From the NCBI RefSeq assembly GCF_025215075.1, contig NZ_JAOBTH010000028.1:310001-374000 (forward strand): a DNA stretch of 64,000 bases, in the 5' to 3' direction. Position numbers and translations under genes: made by a program. Origin of the DNA: Tenacibaculum haliotis. Lineage in GTDB: Bacteria; Bacteroidota; Bacteroidia; Flavobacteriales; Flavobacteriaceae. A model generated the notes under the pieces. The model saw only the letters and a program-made list of their open reading frames with translations, did no database searches and had not been told where the DNA came from. Positions 1-6,484 of the stretch are shown here, in pieces; within the stretch, counting starts at the first letter, position 1; every line of letters starts with the position of its first letter.

Positions 1-1
1 A

Positions 2-307
2 AAAGTTATGCCAGATTCAAAAAAACTTTTTAAGTATTATAAAGATAAGGATATTGTTTTCATTTATGTATCTATTGATAAAGATTTTAAAAAATGGGAA
101 AATGCATCTAAAGAGGAACAATTATATTTAAATTATAATAGTTTTTTTGCACTTAACTATCCAAATGCTAATTTTTATAAAGAATTATCTTTAAAATCTA
201 TTCCTAGATACTTACTTTATGATAAGAATGGAAAATTAATTCATAAAAAAGCACCAAGTCCTGTTGGAGATGAAATAAAACAGCTAATAGAAAAGTATAT
301 TAATTGA
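2..307 (+). CDS. Thioredoxin-fold (TlpA-like) protein, C-terminal part
   Basis: The reading frame is open to the window edge, so only the C-terminal 101 residues are visible. The first residues read KVMPDSKKLF, which in TlpA/ResA-type proteins directly follows the catalytic CxxC; the true start and the CxxC lie upstream of the window. The segment VFIYVSIDKD (a beta strand), the cis-proline turn SIPRYLLYDKNG and a final helix match the second half of a thioredoxin fold. The stop overlaps the start of the exporter gene (TGATG), so the two are probably translationally coupled. I infer a periplasmic disulfide oxidoreductase acting on the cysteine-bearing secreted peptides encoded downstream. The family call is fairly sure; the substrate is inference. 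Confidence 0.75.
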   Translation, partial: KVMPDSKKLFKYYKDKDIVFIYVSIDKDFKKWENASKEEQLYLNYNSFFALNYPNANFYKELSLKSIPRYLLYDKNGKLIHKKAPSPVGDEIKQLIEKYIN

Positions 308-2493
308 TGTCAAAATTCCCAAATTACCAACAAACTGAAGCCAAAGATTGTGGGCCTACTTGTATTAAAATCATAGCAAAACATTATGGAAAAACTATTA
401 ACACACAACAATTACGTAACTTAAGCGAAACTACTCGTGAAGGAAGTAGCTTACTTGGCTTAAGTGATGCTGTTGAATCTATGGGTTTTAAATCTTTAGG
501 TATAAAACTATCATTCAACAAACTTAAAGAAGCACCTCTACCCTGCATACTTCATTGGAATAAAAATCACTATGTAGTTCTTTACAAGGTAAAAAAAGAC
601 ACTATTTATATTTCTGACCCTGCCCATGAGTTAATTACTTTTACTAAAAAAGAATTTATTCAATCTTGGATTGGTAACAATGCCGATGAAAATACAGAAG
701 AAGGCATTGCGCTATTGGTTGAGCCTACTCCTAAGTTTTATCAAGAAGAATTTGAAGAAGATGAAAAATTTGGATTCTCATTTATATTCAAATACCTTTT
801 TAAATATAAAAAATTTATCACCCAACTTATCATTGGGTTATTAGCTGGTAGTTTATTACAATTAATCCTACCTTTTTTAACACAAAGTATTGTTGATGTT
901 GGTATAAAAAACCAAGATTTAAACTTTGTTTACTTAATATTATTCGCGCAACTATTTCTCTTTATAGGTAAAGCATCCTTAGAAATCATTAGAAGTTGGA
1001 TTCTATTACATTTAAGTACCCGAATAAACATTTCGTTAATCTCTGATTTTTTTATCAAATTAATGAAACTACCCATCTCCTATTTTGATGTTCGTATGAC
1101 TGGAGATTTATTACAAAGAATTAATGATCACAAACGTATTGAACGAATTTTAACAACCTCTTCTTTAACTGTTTTATTTTCCTTTTTTAACCTGATTATT
1201 TTCAGTTTAGTTTTAGGATATTATAGTTTACAAATATTCGGAGTATTTGTATTAGGAAGTGTTTTATACTTTGGTTGGGTCTTGTTTTTCTTCAAAAAAA
1301 GAAAAGAATTAGATTACAAACGATTCTCTCAGGTAAGTCAAGAACAAAGTAAAGTTATTGAACTTATTAACGGAATGCAAGAAATTAAGCTCCACAATGC
1401 AGAAAGAAGAATGCGTTGGAATTGGGAGTATGTTCAAGCTCGTTTATTTAAAGTTGCTACTAAAAGTTTGGCTTTAGAACAAACACAAAGTGTAGGCTCT
1501 AATTTTATTAATGAGCTAAAAAATATGTTTATAACCATTTTATCAGCTAAACTTGTTATTAATGGAGACATTACCTTAGGAATGATGATGGCTATAAGCT
1601 ATATCGTTGGTCAATTAAACGGACCAATAACGCAATTAATAAATTTTATGCGTGATGTACAAGACGCTCAAATATCTATTGATAGATTAGGGGAAATTCA
1701 CAATATGGAAGATGAAGAAAAACCTGAAGATGAAAAAGTAACTCATATTCCTGAAAAAAAATCTATAAAACTTAATAATATCTCTTTTAGATATACAGGA
1801 GGTTTGGAGCCTGTATTAAAAGATTTATCCTTAGAGATTCCTGCCAATAAAACCACCGCTATAGTTGGGGTTAGCGGAAGCGGAAAAACAACCTTAATGA
1901 AATTATTGCTTGGTTTTTACCAAGTAGATACTGGAGATATAACTATTGGAAATTTTAATTTAAAAAATATTTCTCAAAAAGAATGGAGAAGAAACTGTGG
2001 CGTAGTCATGCAAGAGGGCTATATCTTTAATGACTCCATTGCAAAAAATATTGCTGTTGGGGAAGATTATGTTGATAAAGATAAGCTAGCGCATGCAATA
2101 AACGTTGCTAACATAAATGACTATATAGAAGGATTGCCATTAGGGTATAACACAAAAATAGGTAGCGAAGGAAACGGATTAAGTACAGGACAAAAACAAC
2201 GATTATTAATTGCTAGATCTGTATATAAAAATCCAAAGTTTTTATTTTTTGATGAAGCCACTAGTGCATTAGATGCTAATAACGAGAAAGTAATTATGGG
2301 AAAATTAAATGAATTTTTCTCTAATAAAACAGCAGTTGTAATTGCTCACAGATTAAGTACCGTAAAAAATGCTCATCAAATAGTAGTGTTAGACAAAGGT
2401 AAAATTATCGAAAAAGGAACTCATCAAGAATTAATAGCTTTAAAAGGAAATTACCATCACTTAGTTAAAAATCAGCTAGACTTGGGTAAATAA
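307..2493 (+). CDS. Peptidase-containing ABC transporter (C39 protease-exporter)
   Basis: A 728-residue inner-membrane exporter that should cleave leader peptides after a double glycine and export the core. Residues 1-130 are a C39 cysteine peptidase: Q9, C15 in DCGPTC, H88 in NHYVVLY and D104 in ISDPAHE form the expected active site. A transmembrane domain of about six helices occupies roughly 165-445, followed by an ATPase domain with Walker A GVSGSGKTT, signature LSTGQKQR, Walker B FLFFDEATSALD and the H-loop in IAHRLST. A TTG lies one codon upstream, but ATG at 307 overlaps the previous stop and is the better start. The six leader-bearing peptide genes downstream are its obvious substrates and the HlyD-type protein at 6485 its likely partner. 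Highly confident for family. Confidence 0.95.
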   Translation: MSKFPNYQQTEAKDCGPTCIKIIAKHYGKTINTQQLRNLSETTREGSSLLGLSDAVESMGFKSLGIKLSFNKLKEAPLPCILHWNKNHYVVLYKVKKDTIYISDPAHELITFTKKEFIQSWIGNNADENTEEGIALLVEPTPKFYQEEFEEDEKFGFSFIFKYLFKYKKFITQLIIGLLAGSLLQLILPFLTQSIVDVGIKNQDLNFVYLILFAQLFLFIGKASLEIIRSWILLHLSTRINISLISDFFIKLMKLPISYFDVRMTGDLLQRINDHKRIERILTTSSLTVLFSFFNLIIFSLVLGYYSLQIFGVFVLGSVLYFGWVLFFFKKRKELDYKRFSQVSQEQSKVIELINGMQEIKLHNAERRMRWNWEYVQARLFKVATKSLALEQTQSVGSNFINELKNMFITILSAKLVINGDITLGMMMAISYIVGQLNGPITQLINFMRDVQDAQISIDRLGEIHNMEDEEKPEDEKVTHIPEKKSIKLNNISFRYTGGLEPVLKDLSLEIPANKTTAIVGVSGSGKTTLMKLLLGFYQVDTGDITIGNFNLKNISQKEWRRNCGVVMQEGYIFNDSIAKNIAVGEDYVDKDKLAHAINVANINDYIEGLPLGYNTKIGSEGNGLSTGQKQRLLIARSVYKNPKFLFFDEATSALDANNEKVIMGKLNEFFSNKTAVVIAHRLSTVKNAHQIVVLDKGKIIEKGTHQELIALKGNYHHLVKNQLDLGK

Positions 2494-2504
2494 AATATAA
2501 AAAC

Positions 2505-2580
2505 TGTCATTACTAGAAGAGAAACAACGAAGTAACCTTATTAATTAGAGCAAAATTGTTTCGTTTTACTCACAATGGCA
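2505..2580. repeat. REP-like imperfect palindrome
   Basis: The arms TGTCATTACT (2505-2514) and ACTCACAATGGCA (2568-2580) are imperfect inverted copies, with a second inner pair GAAACAA (2521-2527) and TTGTTTC (2556-2562). The layout resembles the interspersed palindromes with CGTCATTGCGAG-like ends that I recall from many Bacteroidota intergenic regions. It sits between the exporter stop and the first pseudoknot element and may end or stabilise the exporter transcript. No second copy was seen in this window. Confidence 0.45.
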
Positions 2581-2587
2581 AAAAAAA

Positions 2588-2665
2588 TCTCTCGCGAGGA
2601 ATAGACACAAACCTTGAGTGTCTTTAAATTTTCAAGGATTTAATCAATTTATAAATTATTTTAAA
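2588..2665 (+). repeat. Leader element copy 1 (pseudoknot-type 5' region)
   Basis: First of four copies of a conserved element placed directly before a precursor start codon. It contains a TCGCGA core within CTCGCGAG (2591-2598), a stem AGACAC (2603-2608) with GTGTCT (2618-2623), and a loop segment CCTTGA (2612-2617) complementary to TCAAGG (2632-2637). Together these would form an H-type pseudoknot. An AT-rich stretch (ATTTAATCAA, then ATTATTTTAAA) leads to the ATG at 2666. Probably a transcribed regulatory leader; no TAnnTTTG promoter box is visible in or just before it. Confidence 0.7.
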
Positions 2666-2875
2666 ATGAAAAAATCAATTTTAAACTTAGGTAAAGCTTT
2701 AAATAAAGCTGAACAAAAAAACATCTTAGGAGGTAACAACCCTGTATTACCTATTTGTAAATGCAATACTGTAGGAACAATTATAAATCAACCATGTGAC
2801 GGTATTGGAACTGGGTGTGGTATTATAGACATTGAAGTTCCTGATATTTGTGATGCATTTCCTACTTTTTGCTAA
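2666..2875 (+). CDS. Double-glycine leader peptide precursor P1
   Basis: A 69-residue precursor. The 23-residue leader MKKSILNLGKALNKAEQKN plus ILGG ends in the double glycine expected by C39 exporters. The 46-residue core has six cysteines (core positions 8, 10, 21, 28, 39, 46), the last being the C-terminal residue. A GTG at 2618 is in frame, but it lies inside the repeat element, and alignment with the other five leaders fixes the start at 2666. P1 shares its first 66 nucleotides exactly with P3, and both cores contain a CxC followed 10-11 residues later by CD. It resembles the ComC/BlpC-type leader group used for bacteriocins and pheromones; activity is unknown. First in a run of three precursor genes. 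Confidence 0.85.
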   Translation: MKKSILNLGKALNKAEQKNILGGNNPVLPICKCNTVGTIINQPCDGIGTGCGIIDIEVPDICDAFPTFC

Positions 2876-2895
2876 TTAAAAACTTATAGATTATT

Positions 2896-3096
2896 ATGAA
2901 AAAACAAATTTTAAACTTAGGTAAAGCTTTAAATAAAGCTGAACAAAAACAAGTTAATGGTGGATACATTCCAAATCTTTATCAGTTTTGCTGTACAAGA
3001 ACACAAGGGTTCTGGATAGATTCTTATCCTTTTTTAGGTAATGATCCCTACTATACTTGTGACAGAGATGTATGTTCAAATAACACCCCTTGGTAA
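2896..3096 (+). CDS. Double-glycine leader peptide precursor P2
   Basis: A 66-residue precursor with the leader MKKQILNLGKALNKAEQKQ then VNGG, and a 43-residue core that is rich in tyrosine, phenylalanine and tryptophan. The core has four cysteines, two adjacent (CC at core positions 9-10) and two later (32 and 37). It lies 20 bases after P1 with no element of its own, so it is probably cotranscribed from the element at 2588. The core has no visible similarity to P1 or P3 although the leader DNA is almost identical. Likely exported by the C39 transporter and oxidised in the periplasm; function unknown. Confidence 0.85.
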   Translation: MKKQILNLGKALNKAEQKQVNGGYIPNLYQFCCTRTQGFWIDSYPFLGNDPYYTCDRDVCSNNTPW

Positions 3097-3107
3097 ACTA
3101 ATTAATT

Positions 3108-3299
3108 ATGAAAAAATCAATTTTAAACTTAGGTAAAGCTTTAAATAAAGCTGAACAAAAAAACATCTTAGGAAATGGTCCAACTCCAACTCTTCAAGCA
3201 TGTCAATGTTTTATTACCCCAGGAATACCTGACTCTTTACCGTGTGATTGGGAAGGTGCCCGTCATCTTAATTGTGAACCTGTGATTAGGATAGTATAA
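3108..3299 (+). CDS. Leader peptide precursor P3 with disrupted GG site
   Basis: A 63-residue precursor whose first 22 codons are identical in DNA sequence to P1. The cleavage site reads ILGNG instead of ILGG: the codon after the first glycine is AAT. The protein therefore lacks a canonical double glycine and may be cleaved poorly or one residue off. The 41-residue remainder has four cysteines and shares with P1 the pattern CxC, about 11 residues, then CD. It follows P2 by 11 bases. It may be functional or on its way to decay, like the remnant just downstream. Confidence 0.75.
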   Translation: MKKSILNLGKALNKAEQKNILGNGPTPTLQACQCFITPGIPDSLPCDWEGARHLNCEPVIRIV

Positions 3300-3338
3300 A
3301 AAAGGAAAAAATTATACCATCATGAATTAAGTGAAAGT

Positions 3339-3463
3339 TCGAATTAAGAAAATAAAAATTTATGCTACAAAAATGATTCTTTTAGGAAGTTATCAGGATT
3401 ATTTTAACTAAGTCAATAACTTTTATCATCATTGTGGCAAACATGGATACACACTTAATTAAT
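3339..3463 (+). pseudogene. Degenerate peptide precursor related to P4
   Basis: Between P3 and the protease gene, the frame from about 3361 reads ATKMILLGSYQDY, then a stop, then NNFYHHCGKHGYTLN and a stop. This matches the P4 core (ATKKMILLGDYQGDL ... YATHCGNHGYPLW) along its length. The DNA agrees closely, for example ATGATTCTTTTAGGA is shared exactly (3373-3387). The leader and GG site are missing, the first core cysteine codon is lost and an in-frame TAA at 3409-3411 interrupts it. This is a dead paralogue, showing that the peptide array has gained and lost members. Confidence 0.7.
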
Positions 3464-3470
3464 ACTAAAT

Positions 3471-3500
3471 AAGAGAGAGTTACCCCTCTCTCTTTATTTA
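3471..3500 (+). terminator. Hairpin between peptide run and protease gene
   Basis: AAGAGAGAG (3471-3479) pairs with CTCTCTCTT (3486-3494) around a six-base loop, followed by TATTTAATTTTTT. It lies after the precursor run and 11 bases before the protease start. It could act as a partial terminator that keeps enzyme expression below peptide expression. Confidence 0.55.
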
Positions 3501-3510
3501 ATTTTTTAAA

Positions 3511-4641
3511 ATGAAAAAAATTATTCTTCTCTTTTTTTATATCACTAGTTGTTTTTCACAAAAAGCGCTTCACGAAATTCCTTTTAACCTCGTTAATAAT
3601 AAAATATATTTAAATGTTGTAGTTAAGAACAGGGCCTTAAAAATGATACTTGACACAGGTGAATACGGAACTGTGTTTAATATAAAAAATCCCGTTTTAA
3701 AAAAAATAAATCAAAGAGCTATTTATAAAAACCCTTTACAACTTAACATTAATAACTTAATAAAAAAAGTAAACCTTATAAGGTTTAATAACCTAAATAA
3801 ATATTTAGATAAATATTGTGATGGTATATTAGGTATCGATTTTTTTAAAGATTATATACTAGAAATTAATTATCACAAACAAGTGATTAAACTGTACGAT
3901 AGTCAAGACGAAAACATTAAAAAAAATTATTTAAAATTAGAAACTAAACAAAACGATAAAAACATAGAGCTTTACAAAAGATTTACAACAAAATTAGAGA
4001 TATCAACAGTTAATGGTAAACAAATATTTGGTGATTTTATTATTGATACTGGTAGCAGCAGAGGTATTACTACAATTAACTCTTTTCAAAAACTAAAAAA
4101 CACTGAACCAATTTTCAGTATTAAAACAGCAAATGCTAGTCCTCATGGATTTAACTCACCTCAATACTTTAAGATAAAATCATTAACTTTTAATAAAAAA
4201 AAATATCCTTTTTTAATTATTGACAACAATGAGGATGTAAGAATAGAAAACAAAAATACACCTATTTTTAAAGGAATTATTGGCGGGAAATTTTTGAAAA
4301 ATTTTAACATAATAATTGATTTTAAAAAATCTCAGGTATTTATCAAAGAACTTGATTTTAAAAAAAATCAAAATTTCATTACAGATGGTATTAAACTAAA
4401 AGACTATAGAAAAAAAGGTGAAAAAATAACCATTGCAAGTATAATTGAAGAAACTGGTGAAAATCTACAATTAAACGACAGAATACTAAAAATAAACAAT
4501 GTTAAAATAAATAAAATTGACATAAATAAATATCGTTTAAATAAAAATAAAATAGGATCAGTTAATTATTACACAGTAAAAAGGGGCAAACGTATTTTAC
4601 AATTTAAAAAAACTGTAAAAAATTTTAACACCTCCTTATAA
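3511..4641 (+). CDS. Secreted aspartic protease, two DTG motifs, PDZ-like C-terminus (A)
   Basis: A 376-residue protein beginning with an N-terminal signal sequence (about 1-17). Two DTG triads, D48 in LDTGEYG and D179 in IDTGSSR, each followed later by a hydrophobic-glycine segment (DGILGIDFF and GIIGGKFLKNF), mark a pseudo-dimeric aspartic protease of the retropepsin/pepsin-like clan AA. The last roughly 80 residues (LQLNDRILKINNV) resemble a PDZ domain. It is about as long as its paralogue at 4972 and aligns with it throughout. Its place inside a peptide-export locus suggests that it processes, degrades or gives immunity to the exported peptides; this role is inference. It sits directly downstream of a precursor run and hairpin. 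Confidence 0.8.
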   Translation: MKKIILLFFYITSCFSQKALHEIPFNLVNNKIYLNVVVKNRALKMILDTGEYGTVFNIKNPVLKKINQRAIYKNPLQLNINNLIKKVNLIRFNNLNKYLDKYCDGILGIDFFKDYILEINYHKQVIKLYDSQDENIKKNYLKLETKQNDKNIELYKRFTTKLEISTVNGKQIFGDFIIDTGSSRGITTINSFQKLKNTEPIFSIKTANASPHGFNSPQYFKIKSLTFNKKKYPFLIIDNNEDVRIENKNTPIFKGIIGGKFLKNFNIIIDFKKSQVFIKELDFKKNQNFITDGIKLKDYRKKGEKITIASIIEETGENLQLNDRILKINNVKINKIDINKYRLNKNKIGSVNYYTVKRGKRILQFKKTVKNFNTSL

Positions 4642-4649
4642 AAAAATTA

Positions 4650-4724
4650 TCTCGCGAAAAATAGACACAAACCTTGAATGTCTTTAAATGATCAAGGATT
4701 TAATCAAAATTAAATTATTTTAAA
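4650..4724 (+). repeat. Leader element copy 2
   Basis: Second copy of the element before P4. Core CTCGCGA (4651-4657), stem AGACAC (4663-4668) with ATGTCT (4678-4683), loop CCTTGA (4672-4677) pairing with TCAAGG (4692-4697). The G-to-A change at 4678 costs the loop-closing pair of the first stem but leaves the other five. It starts 9 bases after the stop of protease A and ends at the P4 start codon. Confidence 0.7.
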
Positions 4725-4919
4725 ATGGAAAAATCAATTTTAAACTTAGGTAAAGTTCTAAATAAAGCTGAACAAGAAGAAATTAACGGAGGAATAACGA
4801 GAAAAGAATTTTGTGCTACAAAAAAAATGATTCTTTTAGGAGATTATCAAGGTGATTTGAGTTATGGTTTTCATAGTTATGCTACTCATTGTGGAAATCA
4901 CGGATATCCTCTTTGGTAA
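4725..4919 (+). CDS. Double-glycine leader peptide precursor P4
   Basis: A 64-residue precursor. The leader (MEKSILNLGKVLNKAEQEE then INGG) varies from the others at several positions. The 41-residue core has only two cysteines, is rich in glycine, tyrosine and histidine, and ends GYPLW. Its core is the intact relative of the remnant at 3339-3463. It has its own copy of the leader element and is followed by a hairpin and then protease B, repeating the order element, peptide, hairpin, protease seen upstream. Expected to be exported by the C39 transporter. Confidence 0.85.
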   Translation: MEKSILNLGKVLNKAEQEEINGGITRKEFCATKKMILLGDYQGDLSYGFHSYATHCGNHGYPLW

Positions 4920-4932
4920 AATAAAAAAAATG

Positions 4933-4960
4933 AGGAGTTATAATACTATAACTCCTTTTA
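4933..4960 (+). terminator. Hairpin between P4 and protease B
   Basis: AGGAGTTATA (4933-4942) and TATAACTCCT (4947-4956) form a perfect 10-bp stem with a four-base loop, followed by TTTAATTT. It lies between the P4 stop and the protease B start and is unrelated in sequence to the hairpin at 3471, which occupies the same relative place. Confidence 0.65.
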
Positions 4961-4971
4961 ATTTAATAAAA

Positions 4972-6111
4972 ATGAAAACAACCTATCCTTTCTTATTATT
5001 TTTTTTTCACTTAGTCTGTTTTGGACAAAGTAAAGATCCAATATACCAGATTCCTTTTCATTTATATGATAATCAAATACTAATAAAATCTAAAATAAAT
5101 AACGAAACTGTTAACTTATTATTTGACACAGGCTGTATGGGTGTGATTTTAGACAAGAACTTTATTCTAAATAATAAAATTAATTCTCTAAAAACATATA
5201 AAAATCCTTTAAATTTCAAATTACATTCTTTTTATAAAAAAATAAAACTTATAAGTTCTAGTGACATACGTAAACAACTAGGAGACAAATATCAAGGCAT
5301 AGCTGGTGTTGATTTTTTTAGTAATTATTTAGTAGAAATAGATTATTTGAAGCAAAAAATAAATTTGTATAATTTAAATAGTAAAATTGACAGATCTTAT
5401 CAAAAAATAAATACAACTCACAACGTAAAAAACATCCAGATATTTAAACGATTCACAACTCCAATTACATTAAAAATAGATAGTATTACAAAAATAACTG
5501 GCAACTTTTTAATTGATACTGGTAGTAGTCGTAATATAACAACTATAAAATTACTTAATAAATATAAACCACTATTAGTTTCATCAAAAAATGAAAAAGA
5601 GATATTAAATGCAAGCCCGCATGGATTTAATAATCCTATTTATTATAGAGTCCCTAAATTAATATTTAATAATAAAAGCTATGATAATTTAATTATTGAT
5701 GACAATAATGATGTTAATCATAATATAACAAGTTTAAAAGGAATATTAGGCGGAGGTTTTTTAAAACACTTTAAAATATTAATAAATTATAAAAATTCTG
5801 AAATTTATATAAAAGACAATTTTTCTAAAATAGGCTTTACAAAAAACATAATTTCAGATGGTGTTAAAATAAAAGAATATAGGCACCCTAAAAGAAAGTT
5901 AATTATTGGTAGTGTATTAAAAAATAAGAATGGGTTAAAAATTGGTGATAATGTGTTAAAAATAAACAATATTGATTACCAAAAAATTCAACTAGAAAAA
6001 TACTATTTAGGTAAAAAAAACAACGATACAATAAATTACACTGTTAAGAGAAACGGTAAAATTTTAAAAATAAAAACAGTTGTAAAAAAAATGTTCTCTC
6101 GCGAAGAATAG
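4972..6111 (+). CDS. Secreted aspartic protease, two DTG motifs, PDZ-like C-terminus (B)
   Basis: A 379-residue paralogue of protease A. The frame is open from 4864, but ATG at 4972 is followed by a clear signal sequence (KTTYPFLLFFFHLVCFGQS) and lies after the hairpin, so it is the better start. DTG triads are at D52 (FDTGCMG) and D182 (IDTGSSR), with GILGGGFLKHF later and a PDZ-like tail (LKIGDNVLKINN). The last codons (FSREE, stop) lie within leader element copy 3, so gene end and element overlap. Likely periplasmic or surface-exposed. Processing or immunity for the partner peptide is inferred from position only. Confidence 0.8.
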   Translation: MKTTYPFLLFFFHLVCFGQSKDPIYQIPFHLYDNQILIKSKINNETVNLLFDTGCMGVILDKNFILNNKINSLKTYKNPLNFKLHSFYKKIKLISSSDIRKQLGDKYQGIAGVDFFSNYLVEIDYLKQKINLYNLNSKIDRSYQKINTTHNVKNIQIFKRFTTPITLKIDSITKITGNFLIDTGSSRNITTIKLLNKYKPLLVSSKNEKEILNASPHGFNNPIYYRVPKLIFNNKSYDNLIIDDNNDVNHNITSLKGILGGGFLKHFKILINYKNSEIYIKDNFSKIGFTKNIISDGVKIKEYRHPKRKLIIGSVLKNKNGLKIGDNVLKINNIDYQKIQLEKYYLGKKNNDTINYTVKRNGKILKIKTVVKKMFSREE

Positions 6112-6171
6112 ACATAAACCTTGAGTGTCTTTAAATGATCAGGGATTTAATCAAATTTAAATTATTTTAAA
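6096..6171 (+). repeat. Leader element copy 3 (overlaps protease B stop)
   Basis: Third copy, before P5. TCGCGA core at 6099-6104, stem AGACAT (6110-6115) with GTGTCT (6125-6130) closing through a U-G pair, loop CCTTGA (6119-6124) pairing with TCAGGG (6139-6144) with one U-G wobble. Both changes from copy 1 keep pairing. The TAG stop of protease B (6109-6111) is inside the element. Confidence 0.7.
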
Positions 6172-6381
6172 ATGAAAAAATCAATTTTAAACTTAGGAAA
6201 AGCTTTAAACAAAACACAACAAAAACAAATTAATGGTGGTTTCGATTGCAGTCAATTCCCTTTTGGAATCTGTTTTGGCCCTGTACCAGGATGCTTACCT
6301 TGTAATCAAATGCAAAACTACCCTGGAGCAAGTAGGTGTGCTTTGATGCATACTAGTTGTGACTCTGGTGAATTTAACTAA
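6172..6381 (+). CDS. Double-glycine leader peptide precursor P5
   Basis: A 69-residue precursor with leader MKKSILNLGKALNKTQQKQ then INGG. The 46-residue core has six cysteines (core positions 3, 11, 18, 21, 33, 40) and is rich in proline, glycine and phenylalanine. The core is unlike the other five. It has its own leader element and is followed by two hairpins and the HlyD-type adaptor gene, so it heads the unit that supplies the adaptor. Function unknown; export by the C39 transporter is expected from the leader. Confidence 0.85.
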   Translation: MKKSILNLGKALNKTQQKQINGGFDCSQFPFGICFGPVPGCLPCNQMQNYPGASRCALMHTSCDSGEFN

Positions 6382-6390
6382 AATACTAAT

Positions 6391-6436
6391 ATGAAGAAAG
6401 GAAACATTACACTCTACAAACACCTACTTTCTTCAT
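6391..6436 (+). terminator. Stem-loop after P5
   Basis: ATGAAGAAAG (6391-6400) pairs perfectly with CTTTCTTCAT (6427-6436) across a 26-base loop. No T run follows. It may protect the 3' end of the P5 message or act together with the hairpin at 6443. Confidence 0.45.
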
Positions 6437-6442
6437 TAATTT

Positions 6443-6469
6443 AGAGGAGAATAGCATTCTCCTCTTTTA
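6443..6469 (+). terminator. Hairpin between P5 and the HlyD-type gene
   Basis: AGAGGAGAAT (6443-6452) and ATTCTCCTCT (6456-6465) form a perfect 10-bp stem with a three-base loop, followed by TTTTATAATT. It is the third example of a hairpin placed between a precursor and the following larger gene. Confidence 0.65.
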
Positions 6470-6484
6470 TAATTATTAAAAAAA

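Noticed and set aside
2618..2665. Upstream GTG start for P1
   Set aside because: It lies inside the repeat's stem, and the leader alignment of six precursors sets the start at 2666.
4864..4971. Early start for protease B
   Set aside because: It would overlap P4 and place a hairpin inside the gene; ATG 4972 begins a normal signal sequence.
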